30,489 nt of DNA from UBA5109 sp964606735 (GTDB taxonomy: Bacteria > Pseudomonadota > Gammaproteobacteria > Pseudomonadales > Pseudohongiellaceae): NCBI GenBank assembly GCA_964606735.1, contig CAZSHI010000029.1, positions 1 to 30,489 on the forward strand, given 5' to 3'. A program made the position numbers and the translations under genes. Position 1 is the stretch's first letter; the number at the start of each line of letters is the position of its first letter. The notes under the pieces were generated by a model, which ran no database searches, was not told the DNA's origin, and saw only the letters and a list, made by a program, of their open reading frames with translations. This document shows, one piece after another, positions 1-8,446 of the stretch.

Positions 1-66
1 CCGATAATGTTTAGCTCTATCATGGGTTTCCCATTTTCTGTCCCGCTTAATTAATTGAGCTGAGCA

Positions 67-903
67 TCACTTGAAACGCATTGAAAAATCCACGGCATGG
101 CAATGCTTGGTCAGCGAACCGACCGATATGTAATCCACTCCGGTTTCGGCAACAGGCACGATATTGCTTTCATCATAACCGCCAGAAGCTTCGAGCAAAA
201 CCCTGCCCTTATTCAGGCTGACGGCATCTTGCAGCTTTTGCAGGCTGAAATTGTCCAGCATCACTGTATTGGCTCCGGCTATGATGGCCAGTTCAAGTTC
301 ATCGAGTGATTCCACCTCGATTTCTACCGGTTTGGCGGGGTCAAATTGGCGGGCGCTGGCAATGGCTTCGGCAATGCCGCCACAGGCAGCGATATGATTC
401 TCTTTCAGCAGAAATGCATCATACAGACCGAGGCGGTGGTTGTAGCAGCGTCCCTGCAGGACGGCATATTTCTGGGCACGGCGCAGGCCGGGCAGGGTTT
501 TGCGGGTATCCAGAATTTTTACCGCCGTATGCTCGACCAGCTCGGCATAGGCTCTGGCACTGGTGGCGGTGCCAGACAGCACCTGTAAAAAATTCAGGGC
601 AGTACGTTCTGCGCTGAGGATATGCTTGGCCGGTCCATAGGCTGTAAAAATCAGATCGCCAGACTGGCATTTACTACCCTCGCTGACAGCCCATTCCACT
701 TCGATTCTACTACTGACCTGGTGGAAAACTTCGTCCACCCAGGGGCGTCCGCAAATCACTGCAGCATCCCGGCAGATGACCTCAGCCTGTGCGGATTCAT
801 TTTCCGGTAGCAGGGCAACGCTGATATCGCCACTGCCAATATCTTCTGCCAGGGCGCTTTTTACATTGAGTTCGAGGTCTTCGAGAAATAGGGTCTCAGT
901 CAT
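67..903 (-). CDS. nadC: Nicotinate-nucleotide pyrophosphorylase (quinolinate phosphoribosyltransferase)
   Basis: This cytosolic enzyme of de novo NAD synthesis converts quinolinate and PRPP to nicotinate mononucleotide, CO2 and PPi. The sequence shows the family hallmarks in order: AEDIGSGD near the N-terminus, the substrate-binding run DTRKTLPGLR, KENHI, EIEVE and VMLDN, and a closing EASGG and DYISVGSLTKH barrel end. I place the start at the ATG that gives MTETLFLEDL, 278 residues, usual for NadC. A GTG five codons upstream (position 918) is also possible; neither has a clear ribosome binding site. It diverges from ampD, an arrangement also known from pseudomonads. The family call is firm; only the start is uncertain. 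Confidence 0.96.
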   Translation of the reverse strand: MTETLFLEDLELNVKSALAEDIGSGDISVALLPENESAQAEVICRDAAVICGRPWVDEVFHQVSSRIEVEWAVSEGSKCQSGDLIFTAYGPAKHILSAERTALNFLQVLSGTATSARAYAELVEHTAVKILDTRKTLPGLRRAQKYAVLQGRCYNHRLGLYDAFLLKENHIAACGGIAEAIASARQFDPAKPVEIEVESLDELELAIIAGANTVMLDNFSLQKLQDAVSLNKGRVLLEASGGYDESNIVPVAETGVDYISVGSLTKHCHAVDFSMRFK

Positions 904-930
904 AACAGGCTCGCTCACAAAGGACGACTT

Positions 931-936
931 ATTATA
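931..936 (-). promoter_or_regulatory. nadC: Probable -10 element of nadC
   Basis: The minus strand reads TATAAT here, a perfect -10 hexamer, 28 bases upstream of the chosen nadC ATG. No good -35 hexamer lies at 16-18 bases. The position, in the short divergent gap, is the main support. Confidence 0.5.
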
Positions 937-990
937 GCCAGTACGCCCTTAACTTGATATTGCACAAGCAGCGGGCTTTGGCTTGCTTTG

Positions 991-999
991 TGGTATAAC
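991..999 (+). promoter_or_regulatory. ampD: Extended -10 promoter of ampD, leaderless geometry
   Basis: TGGTATAAC is an extended -10 element (TGn followed by TATAAC). Transcription starting about seven bases after the hexamer would begin at the A of the ampD ATG at 1006. No Shine-Dalgarno sequence precedes that ATG, which agrees with a leaderless message. No -35 hexamer is obvious. Confidence 0.5.
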
Positions 1000-1005
1000 T
1001 GGCGC

Positions 1006-1548
1006 ATGAAAATCACCGAGCATCAGCTTCAGTCAGCGCAACAGCTGCCATCACCGAATTGCAGTGAACGACCCGTCGATGAGATCAGTCTGCTGGTTAT
1101 ACACAATATCTCGCTGCCACCGGGGGAATTTGGCGGCCCCTACATAAGTGAGTTGTTTTGCAATCAGCTGGATTGTTCGCAGCATGAGTACTTTGCCGGT
1201 CTCAAAGAGCTCAAGGTTTCTTCTCACCTGCTGATCAGACGAGATGGAGCACTGGTGCAGTATGTCCCCTTCAATATGATGGCCTGGCATGCCGGTATTT
1301 CATCCTTTGAAGGCCGTGAAGCCTGTAATGAATTTTCAATTGGTATAGAGCTTGAGGGCAGTGATTATGAAAAATTCACTGATGAGCAATATGACCGTCT
1401 GATAGCGGTGAGCAGACTCTTGTTAAAAAGCTACCCGGAACTTAACCCGCAGCGAATAGTTGGCCATTCCGATATTGCGCCTGAACGAAAGACCGACCCG
1501 GGCCCCTTTTTTGACTGGGCGCGTTATCTATCGGCTTTACAGGCTTGA
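1006..1548 (+). CDS. ampD: 1,6-anhydro-N-acetylmuramyl-L-alanine amidase
   Basis: AmpD is a cytosolic zinc amidase of peptidoglycan recycling that removes the peptide from anhydro-muropeptides. It thereby keeps AmpR-type beta-lactamase regulation off in species that have it. From the ATG at 1006 the protein is 180 residues. The zinc ligands are visible as His33 (VIHNIS), His154 (GHSDIAP) and Asp164 (KTDPGP), with Glu115 in the GIELEGSD run, nearly the same numbering as E. coli AmpD. The frame is open for six more codons upstream to position 988, but the extended -10 at 991-999 overlaps that part, so I prefer 1006. No signal peptide is present, which separates it from the periplasmic AmiD type. 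It diverges from nadC and is monocistronic as far as can be seen. Confidence 0.96.
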   Translation: MKITEHQLQSAQQLPSPNCSERPVDEISLLVIHNISLPPGEFGGPYISELFCNQLDCSQHEYFAGLKELKVSSHLLIRRDGALVQYVPFNMMAWHAGISSFEGREACNEFSIGIELEGSDYEKFTDEQYDRLIAVSRLLLKSYPELNPQRIVGHSDIAPERKTDPGPFFDWARYLSALQA

Positions 1549-1623
1549 TTATTGTCACTACATCATCCAAGCTGCTGAAAAATAAGCGAAATATTTAAAG
1601 GCCGTCGTGATTAAGGGCAATAT

Positions 1624-1638
1624 TGTAGTAAAACTACA
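1624..1638 (+). promoter_or_regulatory. HexR-like operator 1 upstream of aceE
   Basis: TGTAGTAAAACTACA matches the HexR consensus TGTARTWWWAYTACA (as I recall it from comparative genomics) at all 15 positions, and extends by one complementary base on each side. It lies 113 bases before the aceE ATG. HexR is a sugar-phosphate-responsive regulator of central carbon genes in gammaproteobacteria. The palindrome is seen; the regulator is inferred. Confidence 0.7.
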
Positions 1639-1695
1639 AAAATATCCAGGCCCGGCTGGAAAAAAGCAGTTACGTCTGATAGGATTGCGCGCAAT

Positions 1696-1710
1696 TGTAG
1701 CTATACTACA
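1696..1710 (+). promoter_or_regulatory. HexR-like operator 2 upstream of aceE
   Basis: TGTAGCTATACTACA matches 14 of 15 positions of the same consensus (C for T at position 6). Its centre is 72 bases from that of the first site, and it lies 41 bases before the aceE ATG. A -10-like TATACT (1702-1707) is embedded in it, although no good -35 precedes that hexamer. Binding here would be expected to block transcription if that hexamer is used. Confidence 0.65.
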
Positions 1711-1750
1711 GAGCTGAAAGCCCGATCAGGACAGACTTTAGAGAACTATT

Positions 1751-4432
1751 ATGTCAGTAAGTGATAAAGACATCGACAAACAGGAAACCCGGGAATGGGT
1801 CGATTCCATTGCATCCGTCATCAAACATCAGGGCCTGGAGCGGGCGCAATTCCTGCTCAAATGCCTGATCAGCAAAGCCACCGAATCGGGTGACCCCCTC
1901 CCTCCTGATACTTTAATCACTCCCTATCGCAACACCATCCCGGTTTCTGCCGAAGACAAAATGCCTGGCGACATGTTTATGGAGCGCAGTATCCGCGGCA
2001 TTGTCCGTTGGAATGCGCTGGCCATGGTGCAACGTGCCAATAATCTGGGGTTGGATCTGGGTGGTCATATTTCTTCATTTGCCTCCAGTGCCACCCTTTA
2101 TGATGTGGGCTTCAACTATTTCTTCCGCGGCGAAACCGAGAACCGCCTAGCCGACCTGATTTTTTTTCAGGGCCATTCTTCTCCCGGTGTTTATTCACGC
2201 TCTTTTCTGGAAGGGCGGCTGAGCGAAGAACAGCTGGACAATTTCCGTCAGGAAGTTGATGGCAAGGGCCTGTCCTCGTATCCGCATCCCTATCTGATGC
2301 CGGATTACTGGCAGTTTCCCACAGTTTCCATGGGGCTTGGTCCGATACAGGCAATCTACCAGGCCCACGTGATGAAGTATCTGGATAATCGCGATCAGGT
2401 CAAAAGGGGTGATCGGCAAATCTGGGCATTCCTGGGTGATGGTGAGTGTGATGAACCGGAAAGCCTGGGAGCCATTTCCCTGGCAGGACGTGAACAGCTG
2501 GGCAACCTGAATTTCGTGATTAACTGTAATCTGCAGCGTCTGGATGGCCCGGTAAGGGGTAATGGAAAAATCATTCAGGAACTGGAAGGAATTTTCCGGG
2601 GTGCCGGCTGGAATGTGATCAAGGTTGTCTGGGGGAGGCACTGGGATCCGCTACTGGCCAAAGATACTGATGGTCTGCTGCAGGCCCGTATGGACGAGGT
2701 CGTCGATGGGGAATACCAGACATATGTCAGTCGCGGTGGGGCTTATACCCGTGAGCATTTCTTCGGCAAGAGTCCGGAACTGCTGAAAATGGTTGAGCAC
2801 CTGTCGGATGATGACATCATGAAGCTGAATCGAGGCGGGCATGATCCCTTTAAGGTCTATGCAGCCTACAAGCAGGCGGTTGAAACCACGGATCGCCCGA
2901 CAGTCATTCTGGCGAAAACCGTCAAAGGCTATGCATTCCCCTCCGTTGAAGGACAGAATCCCGCGCACAATACCAAAAAACTCAACGAAGACAGTCTAAA
3001 ACTGTTTCGTGACCGCTTCGGTATTCCGATCCCAGATGAAAAACTCAAGGATGTACCGTATTACCGGCCGGCAGAAGACAGCCCGGAAATGCAGTACATG
3101 CGAAAAAGCCGTGAGGCGCTGGGTGGCGTGGTGCCTCAGCGTCGTGCACACAGCAGCAAACTGGAAACCCCGGAACTCAGTGAATTTGCCAGTATTACAA
3201 CTGGTACCGGAGATCGTGAAATATCAACCACCATGGCCTTCGTACGCCTGATATCCGCATTGCTGAAAGATAAAAAGGTGGGCAGGAATATTGTTCCCAT
3301 CGTGCCAGATGAAGCACGAACCTTCGGTATGGAAGGCCTGTTTCGTCAGGTCGGTATCTATGCAGCCAAGGGGCAGCTCTATGACCCGGCAGATTCCGGG
3401 CAGGTGATGTACTACCGTGAAGATATTCAGGGCCAGATTCTGGAAGAGGGTATCAACGAGGCCGGTGCGGTTTCATCCTGGCTGGCCGCAGCAACCTCCT
3501 ACAGCGTCAATAATTACCCGCTGATTCCTTTTTATATTTATTATTCCATGTTCGGCTTCCAGCGGATCGGGGATCTGTGCTGGGCAGCCGGTGACTTGCA
3601 GGCGCGAGGTTTCCTGATCGGAGGTACGGCCGGCAGAACCACTCTCAACGGAGAAGGTCTGCAGCACCAGGATGGGCACAGCCATATCCTGGCCAACACT
3701 ATTCCCAATTGTGTGTCCTATGATCCGACCTACGCCTATGAACTGGCGGTGATCATCCAGCATGGCATGAAGCGCATGTATCAGGATGATGAAAGCGTGT
3801 TTTATTACATCACCACGATGAATGAAAACTATATCCAGCCGGATATGCCCAAAGGCTGTGAAGAAGGCATTATCCGAGGTATGTATCTGCTGGAGGACGG
3901 TGAGTCCAAAGCTTATAAGGTGACGACCAAGGATAAACTGCGGGTTCGCTTGATGGGTAGCGGTACGATTTTACGCGAAGTGCGGGAAGCGGCTGAAATT
4001 CTGCGCAAGGACTACAAAGTGTCAGTGGATGTCTGGAGTACGACTAGCATGAATGAGCTGGCGCGAGACGGGCAGGCTGTTGAGCGCTGGAACATGATGC
4101 ATCCGGAAGATGAGCAGAAGCTTTCCTATGTGGCACAGTGTCTGGGTGACAGCAAGGATCCGGTCATCGTCTCCACAGATTATATGAAACTTTATGGCGA
4201 GCAGATCAGGTCATTTGTACCGGCACCCTACAAGGTTCTGGGAACCGACGGATTTGGTCGTAGTGACGGACGCCAGAAGCTGCGACACTTCTTTGAAGTG
4301 GATCGTTACTATATTGTATTGGCAGCTCTTACGGAGCTGGCAAAAACCGGCAGCATAGAAAGGTCTGTAGTCAGCAAGGCCATGAAAAAAATGAAGCTGG
4401 ACCCGGAAAAAGTCAATCCGCTTAAGGCGTAG
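1751..4432 (+). CDS. aceE: Pyruvate dehydrogenase E1 component, homodimeric type
   Basis: This is the thiamine-diphosphate-dependent E1 of the pyruvate dehydrogenase complex. It decarboxylates pyruvate and reductively acetylates the lipoyl groups of E2. At 893 residues it has the length of the single-chain E1 of gammaproteobacteria. The ThDP/Mg motif begins at GDGECDEPES and ends at INCNLQRLDGPV. The N-terminus (ETREWVDSI) and the C-terminal transketolase-like part (GTDGFGRSD, LRHFFEVD) are also typical. A weak AGAGA lies before the ATG. The stop is 18 bases before aceF, so the two are an operon. Two HexR-like palindromes in the leader suggest control by sugar-phosphate status. Confidence 0.98.
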   Translation: MSVSDKDIDKQETREWVDSIASVIKHQGLERAQFLLKCLISKATESGDPLPPDTLITPYRNTIPVSAEDKMPGDMFMERSIRGIVRWNALAMVQRANNLGLDLGGHISSFASSATLYDVGFNYFFRGETENRLADLIFFQGHSSPGVYSRSFLEGRLSEEQLDNFRQEVDGKGLSSYPHPYLMPDYWQFPTVSMGLGPIQAIYQAHVMKYLDNRDQVKRGDRQIWAFLGDGECDEPESLGAISLAGREQLGNLNFVINCNLQRLDGPVRGNGKIIQELEGIFRGAGWNVIKVVWGRHWDPLLAKDTDGLLQARMDEVVDGEYQTYVSRGGAYTREHFFGKSPELLKMVEHLSDDDIMKLNRGGHDPFKVYAAYKQAVETTDRPTVILAKTVKGYAFPSVEGQNPAHNTKKLNEDSLKLFRDRFGIPIPDEKLKDVPYYRPAEDSPEMQYMRKSREALGGVVPQRRAHSSKLETPELSEFASITTGTGDREISTTMAFVRLISALLKDKKVGRNIVPIVPDEARTFGMEGLFRQVGIYAAKGQLYDPADSGQVMYYREDIQGQILEEGINEAGAVSSWLAAATSYSVNNYPLIPFYIYYSMFGFQRIGDLCWAAGDLQARGFLIGGTAGRTTLNGEGLQHQDGHSHILANTIPNCVSYDPTYAYELAVIIQHGMKRMYQDDESVFYYITTMNENYIQPDMPKGCEEGIIRGMYLLEDGESKAYKVTTKDKLRVRLMGSGTILREVREAAEILRKDYKVSVDVWSTTSMNELARDGQAVERWNMMHPEDEQKLSYVAQCLGDSKDPVIVSTDYMKLYGEQIRSFVPAPYKVLGTDGFGRSDGRQKLRHFFEVDRYYIVLAALTELAKTGSIERSVVSKAMKKMKLDPEKVNPLKA

Positions 4433-4450
4433 CTAACTAGTTAGGAGCAA

Positions 4451-6097
4451 ATGGCAGTGGCCCTGGAAAAACTAACAATTCCTGATTTGGGTGATTCGCA
4501 AGATGTTGAAGTCATCGAGGTGCTGGTATCGGCAGGTGATGAGGTTCAGGAAAATGATTCCCTGCTGACGCTGGAAACCGACAAGGCAGCCATGGAAATT
4601 CCGGCCAGCAGTGCCGGCATCGTCAAGGAAGTGCTGGTAAAAGTCGGTGATACCGTCAATCAGGGTGATGAATTCATCGTGTTGGAAGCTGGTAGCAGCG
4701 ACGCAGTTGCGGAAAGCCAGGATGACAGTCCAGTGGAAGCGGAAGTCCAGGAACAGGAGTCTGTATCCGAAGCAGCAGTTGTGGCCGCAGAAACTGCAGA
4801 TGAACAGCCAGTGCCTGCCACAGCAGAAATTGTGGAAATACAGGTGCCTGATCTTGGCACCGATGATGCTGTAGAAATTATTGATATTCTGGTAGCAGCC
4901 GGCGATGAGGTGAACGCGGATGATGGTCTGCTGACACTGGAAACCGACAAGGCTGCCATGGATGTACCTGCACCTTTTGCCGGCAAGATTACAGAACTCA
5001 AAGTCAAGGTCGGCGACAAGGTCAATACCGGTTCAGTCATCATGCTGGCTGAAACAATGGCCGCCAGCGCGTCAGCCAAAACACAGGAAAAAACAGAGCC
5101 TTCTACGCCGGTTGCAAGTCCAGCGCCTGCCCAAAAACCGGCAGCAAGCTCAAGTGCGTCAACGACGCCGGTTATCACGCCGGCATCCCAGGCTGACGTC
5201 TATGCCGGCCCGGCAGTCAGAAAACTGGCCCGGGAACTGGGTGTGGACCTGGCTCAGGTCACAGGCACTGGTACCAAAAACCGTATTGTCAAAGAAGATG
5301 TTCACGCCTTTGTGAAAAACGTCATGCAAAATGGCGGCGCTACGGCAAGTGGCGGTGCCTTTGCCTTGCCAGTGATGAAAGATATCGATTTCTCCCAGTT
5401 CGGTGATATTGAAGAAGTCGAGATGAGCAAGTTGCATCAGGTGACTGCGCGTAACATGGCACAGAACTGGTTAACTGTTCCGCATGTCACACAGTTTGAA
5501 GAAGCGGATGTGACTGAACTCGAAGATTTCCGGGTAGGGCAACAGGCACAGGCCGAGAAGAGGGGACTCAAACTGTCACCACTGCCATTTATCGTCAAGG
5601 CTTGTGCGCTTGCGATGGCTGAATTTCCACAATTCAATGTATCCATGCATTCTTCCGGCACAAAACTGATTCAGAAAAAATATATCCATATCGGGGTTGC
5701 GGTGGCAACACCAGAGGGTCTGATGGTGCCGGTGGTCCGCGATGCCGACAAAAAGTCGGTCTGGGAAATTGCCGAGGAAATCCTGCAGCTCAGTGAGCTG
5801 GCCAAAGCGCGCAAGCTCACCAAGGAGCATATGTCTGGCGGCTGTTTTACCGTATCCAGTCTGGGCAATCTTGGTGGTGTCGGATTCACGCCTATTGTCA
5901 ATTCCCCGGAAGTAGCCATTCTCGGCGTCTCCAAGACCACGGTGAAACCTCAGTGGATTGATGGCGAATTCAAACCACGAAAGATGCTGCCGTTCTCGCT
6001 GTCCTACGATCACCGTGCGGTCAATGGTGTCGATGGAGGCATGTTCTGCCAGTATTTGAATGGGCTGCTGAGCGATATCCGTCGTATGGTTCTATAG
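4451..6097 (+). CDS. aceF: Dihydrolipoyllysine acetyltransferase (PDH E2), two lipoyl domains
   Basis: E2 is the core of the pyruvate dehydrogenase complex and passes the acetyl group from lipoyl-lysine to CoA. Two lipoyl domains are visible, with acceptor lysines in ETDKAAM at Lys45 and Lys167. Each is followed by an Ala/Pro/Ser/Glu-rich linker. A peripheral subunit binding domain lies at about 252-290 (AGPAVRKLAREL to KEDVHAF), and the catalytic domain ends with SYDHRAVNG. His521 is the catalytic histidine. Asn525 sits where many E2s have Asp, but Asn is known there in Azotobacter and Pseudomonas E2p. The 548-residue length lies between one- and three-lipoyl forms. AGGAG sits just before the ATG. 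The linker encodes a long antisense open frame that is only a composition effect. No lpd follows. Confidence 0.97.
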   Translation: MAVALEKLTIPDLGDSQDVEVIEVLVSAGDEVQENDSLLTLETDKAAMEIPASSAGIVKEVLVKVGDTVNQGDEFIVLEAGSSDAVAESQDDSPVEAEVQEQESVSEAAVVAAETADEQPVPATAEIVEIQVPDLGTDDAVEIIDILVAAGDEVNADDGLLTLETDKAAMDVPAPFAGKITELKVKVGDKVNTGSVIMLAETMAASASAKTQEKTEPSTPVASPAPAQKPAASSSASTTPVITPASQADVYAGPAVRKLARELGVDLAQVTGTGTKNRIVKEDVHAFVKNVMQNGGATASGGAFALPVMKDIDFSQFGDIEEVEMSKLHQVTARNMAQNWLTVPHVTQFEEADVTELEDFRVGQQAQAEKRGLKLSPLPFIVKACALAMAEFPQFNVSMHSSGTKLIQKKYIHIGVAVATPEGLMVPVVRDADKKSVWEIAEEILQLSELAKARKLTKEHMSGGCFTVSSLGNLGGVGFTPIVNSPEVAILGVSKTTVKPQWIDGEFKPRKMLPFSLSYDHRAVNGVDGGMFCQYLNGLLSDIRRMVL

Positions 6098-6126
6098 CTA
6101 TTGCGCTTGCGATTTAATCGTTAAAG

Positions 6127-6170
6127 GGCGGACTGTTTGAGGCCGCAGTGACGAGATCCGCAGCGCCGGA
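6127..6170. repeat. Possible degenerate interspersed repeat between aceF and yajQ
   Basis: The stretch has GGCGGACTGTTTGAGG followed by a cluster of CGCAG and GCGCC words that partly mirror it. It resembles short palindromic intergenic elements I have seen in many proteobacteria, but no second copy exists in this window, so repeat status is inference. No strong terminator was found after aceF. Confidence 0.2.
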
Positions 6171-6239
6171 TATTGGTTAAGCGAAGATTGAAGGCTAACG
6201 AGTAATTTCCAAAGAAATAAAACAAGACAGGAACCAACT

Positions 6240-6722
6240 ATGCCATCGTTTGACGTAGTCTCTGAAGTGGATATGCATGAACTCACCAATGCGGTTGATC
6301 AGGCCCAGCGTGAAATTAGCAATCGCTTCGATTTCAAGGGGGTGGATGCTTCCTTTGAGTTGACGGACAGCGAGATTATTATTACCGCCGAGGTGGATTT
6401 TCAGACACAGCAGATGCTCGACATTTTGCGTAATAAGCTGGCGAGTCGTCAGATTGATCAGAAATGTCTCAAGCTCGGCAATGTAGAAATCTCCGGCCAG
6501 CGGGCCATACTCAAAGCACAGATACAGCAGGGGATTGAGTCAGAGACGGCGCGCAGGATTGTTAAAAAAGTCAAAGACCTGAAAATGAAGGTTCAGATTG
6601 CCATACAGGGTGACAAGCTGCGTGTCACCGGCAAGAAGCGTGATGATCTGCAAGAGGTCATCGGTGTGCTTAAGGAAGACAACTGGGGACTGCCCTTGCA
6701 GTTCAATAATTTCAGGGACTGA
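6240..6722 (+). CDS. yajQ: YajQ family nucleotide-binding protein
   Basis: The 160-residue protein begins MPSFDVVSEVDMHEL and continues NRFDFKG, with RQIDQKCLKLG in the middle and DNWGLPLQFNNFRD at the end, all diagnostic of YajQ (UPF0234). The fold is two ferredoxin-like domains. A Xanthomonas member binds cyclic di-GMP and affects transcription, and the E. coli protein binds nucleotides and tRNA. The role here cannot be fixed. AGGA stands nine bases before the ATG. It lies 142 bases after aceF, with no visible terminator between, so read-through from the PDH operon is possible but unproven. Confidence 0.95.
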   Translation: MPSFDVVSEVDMHELTNAVDQAQREISNRFDFKGVDASFELTDSEIIITAEVDFQTQQMLDILRNKLASRQIDQKCLKLGNVEISGQRAILKAQIQQGIESETARRIVKKVKDLKMKVQIAIQGDKLRVTGKKRDDLQEVIGVLKEDNWGLPLQFNNFRD

Positions 6723-6747
6723 GCATATCCCAGTCCAGAGTTTGCAG

Positions 6748-6903
6748 ATGGCAAACATACAAATCGAAAGCGTTCTGCATGACACTGAGTTGCGGCTGGA
6801 GAAGGATGGCATGCGGCGTTATACGCAGCAGCACGCCTGGGTTTTCTGCAGTTTCCCGTCAGGGAAATCGCTAGCTATTACTAAGGAATTAGACACGCCA
6901 TGA
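6748..6903 (+). CDS. Candidate 51-residue small protein coupled to the decarboxylase
   Basis: This frame begins ATG-GCA-AAC (MANIQIES) and ends in TGA at 6901-6903, overlapping the ATG of the next gene as ATGA. That is the classic geometry of translational coupling. It fills almost the whole gap after yajQ. The predicted protein is mixed and soluble-looking, with one Trp, one Cys and no signal or membrane segment. The Shine-Dalgarno is weak (AGAG at about 6736-6739). The start codon sits inside a short dyad (TTTGC and GCAAA). I do not recognise it. The same frame stays open back into yajQ (from 6598), so the open length alone is not strong proof. Confidence 0.35.
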   Translation: MANIQIESVLHDTELRLEKDGMRRYTQQHAWVFCSFPSGKSLAITKELDTP

Positions 6904-8369
6904 ACGAGGATAGGGCGGAATGTGCTCAGCTGGAAAAGTATTTGCAGGCCCTGGGTGCTCGGCTTGACCAGTTTCTTGAATTTACCCATCCCGATGCTAT
7001 GGCTGATCCGGAAGTCTGGCAGGCCGCCTTGGATAAGACCCTGCCGGCGGAGGGTGTCGGTGCACAAGCTGTGCTGGATGAACTGCAACGCTGGGTCATT
7101 CCCAATGGTTCCAGTATCCCCAAGCCCGGTTCAACGTCCTACATTACGACCGGGGCAGTCACGGTCGCCGCGCTGGCAAATATTGCCGGCAACATTGCCT
7201 CGCCCCAACGAGCCACATTGACGGCATTTCATTACCTGGAAGAACTCTCGCTGGACTGGTTGGCAAGGATGTTTGAATTGCCTCTTAGCATGAAAGGTGT
7301 CTACAGCAGCGGCGGTTCGGTGGCCAATCTGATTGCACTGGGTGCTGCCCGCCAGTATGCCTTTGAGAAGCTCGGACTGGATGTATCAGAACAAGGTGTA
7401 GATCGGCCCGTTCGTCTGTATGTCTCAACAGCAGCACACCGGACCTTGCACCGGTCTGCGGCTGTGCTGGGAATTGGGCGAGAGGCGGTATTCAGTATTG
7501 CCTGTGATGCACAGGACAGGCTGCTGCCCGAGCGCCTGCAGGATCAGATAAACAGGGACATGCAAGAGGGCTTTGTGCCACTTGCCATCGTGGCCAATGC
7601 CGGCACAACCAGTACCGGCTCGATTGATGCCCTGCAGGCTATTGGGGAGATCGCTCACCAGCACGGGATCTGGTACCACATTGACGGCGCCTATGGCTTG
7701 CCTGGCATACTGGATCCGCAGGTAAAAGCACTATACCAGGGGCTGGAACTGGCTGACTCAGTAATTGTGGATCCGCATAAATGGCTGGGAGCCCCCGTCG
7801 GTATCGGCGCTACCTTTGTCCGAGACCGCAATATTCTGTTTCGAGCCTTTAACCAGGGTGAATCGGATTACCTTGAAGGTAGTCTGAGCGATGAGGCTGC
7901 ACAACATTCGATGGACAGTCTCGGGATTCCGTTTTTTGATTTCGGGGTGGAACTGTCGGCACCCGCCCGAGGAGTCGTGGTGTGGGCCCTGCTACGCGAG
8001 ATCGGCCTTGAGGGCATGCGTGAGAGAATCTGCCGACACAATGCCATGGCGCGCTGGCTGGCTGATAAAGTCAGGGAGCATCAGGCGCTGGAACTCCTGC
8101 AGGAACCGACATTATCTATCTGCTGTTTCCGCTATGTGCCACAAACCCTGAAAGGCCAGCGGGAAGCACTGAACCAGTTTAACCGCCGTCTGCACCGGCA
8201 ACTGGTTCACAACAATATCAATATTCCCAGTACTGCCATGGTGGGGCAGAACTTTGCCATCCGCCCCTGTTTTATCGGTGCCCGCACAGGCTGGAAAGAA
8301 GCCGAGGGGCTGCTACAGGAAGTGCTGGAGCAGGGTGAGCAACTGGAAAAAGCCGGCCAGTCAGACTAG
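6900..8369 (+). CDS. Pyridoxal-phosphate-dependent group II amino acid decarboxylase
   Basis: The protein belongs to the PLP-dependent group II decarboxylases (glutamate, tyrosine/aromatic, diaminobutyrate and sulfinoalanine decarboxylase relatives), which release CO2 from an amino acid to give an amine. In its 489 residues the PLP lysine is Lys294 in VDPHKWLG, and Asp262 in HIDGAYG contacts the pyridine nitrogen. His180 (STAAH) is the likely ring-stacking histidine, and SSGGSVANL at 136-144 lies in the phosphate-binding region. Substrate cannot be told from sequence alone. The start overlaps the stop of a small upstream frame. No transporter or pathway partner is adjacent. After the stop, GCCA-AAC-TGGC followed by a T-rich run is at best a weak terminator. 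Confidence 0.9.
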   Translation: MNEDRAECAQLEKYLQALGARLDQFLEFTHPDAMADPEVWQAALDKTLPAEGVGAQAVLDELQRWVIPNGSSIPKPGSTSYITTGAVTVAALANIAGNIASPQRATLTAFHYLEELSLDWLARMFELPLSMKGVYSSGGSVANLIALGAARQYAFEKLGLDVSEQGVDRPVRLYVSTAAHRTLHRSAAVLGIGREAVFSIACDAQDRLLPERLQDQINRDMQEGFVPLAIVANAGTTSTGSIDALQAIGEIAHQHGIWYHIDGAYGLPGILDPQVKALYQGLELADSVIVDPHKWLGAPVGIGATFVRDRNILFRAFNQGESDYLEGSLSDEAAQHSMDSLGIPFFDFGVELSAPARGVVVWALLREIGLEGMRERICRHNAMARWLADKVREHQALELLQEPTLSICCFRYVPQTLKGQREALNQFNRRLHRQLVHNNINIPSTAMVGQNFAIRPCFIGARTGWKEAEGLLQEVLEQGEQLEKAGQSD

Positions 8370-8446
8370 CTGATTTATGCCAAACTGGCCTTTATCTTTG
8401 TAAATTTGTCCCCATTACTGATAAATAATCCTTTGCGGAAACACAC

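Noticed and set aside
24..40. ATGGG-TTT-CCCAT hairpin with a T-run near the left edge
   Set aside because: The stem is only 5 bp, the T-run faces the plus strand where no gene is visible, and it does not fit as a nadC terminator.
4660..5178. Minus-strand open frame of 172 codons rich in Ser, Ala and Thr
   Set aside because: Antisense of the repetitive Ala/Pro/Ser linkers of aceF; low-complexity translation only.
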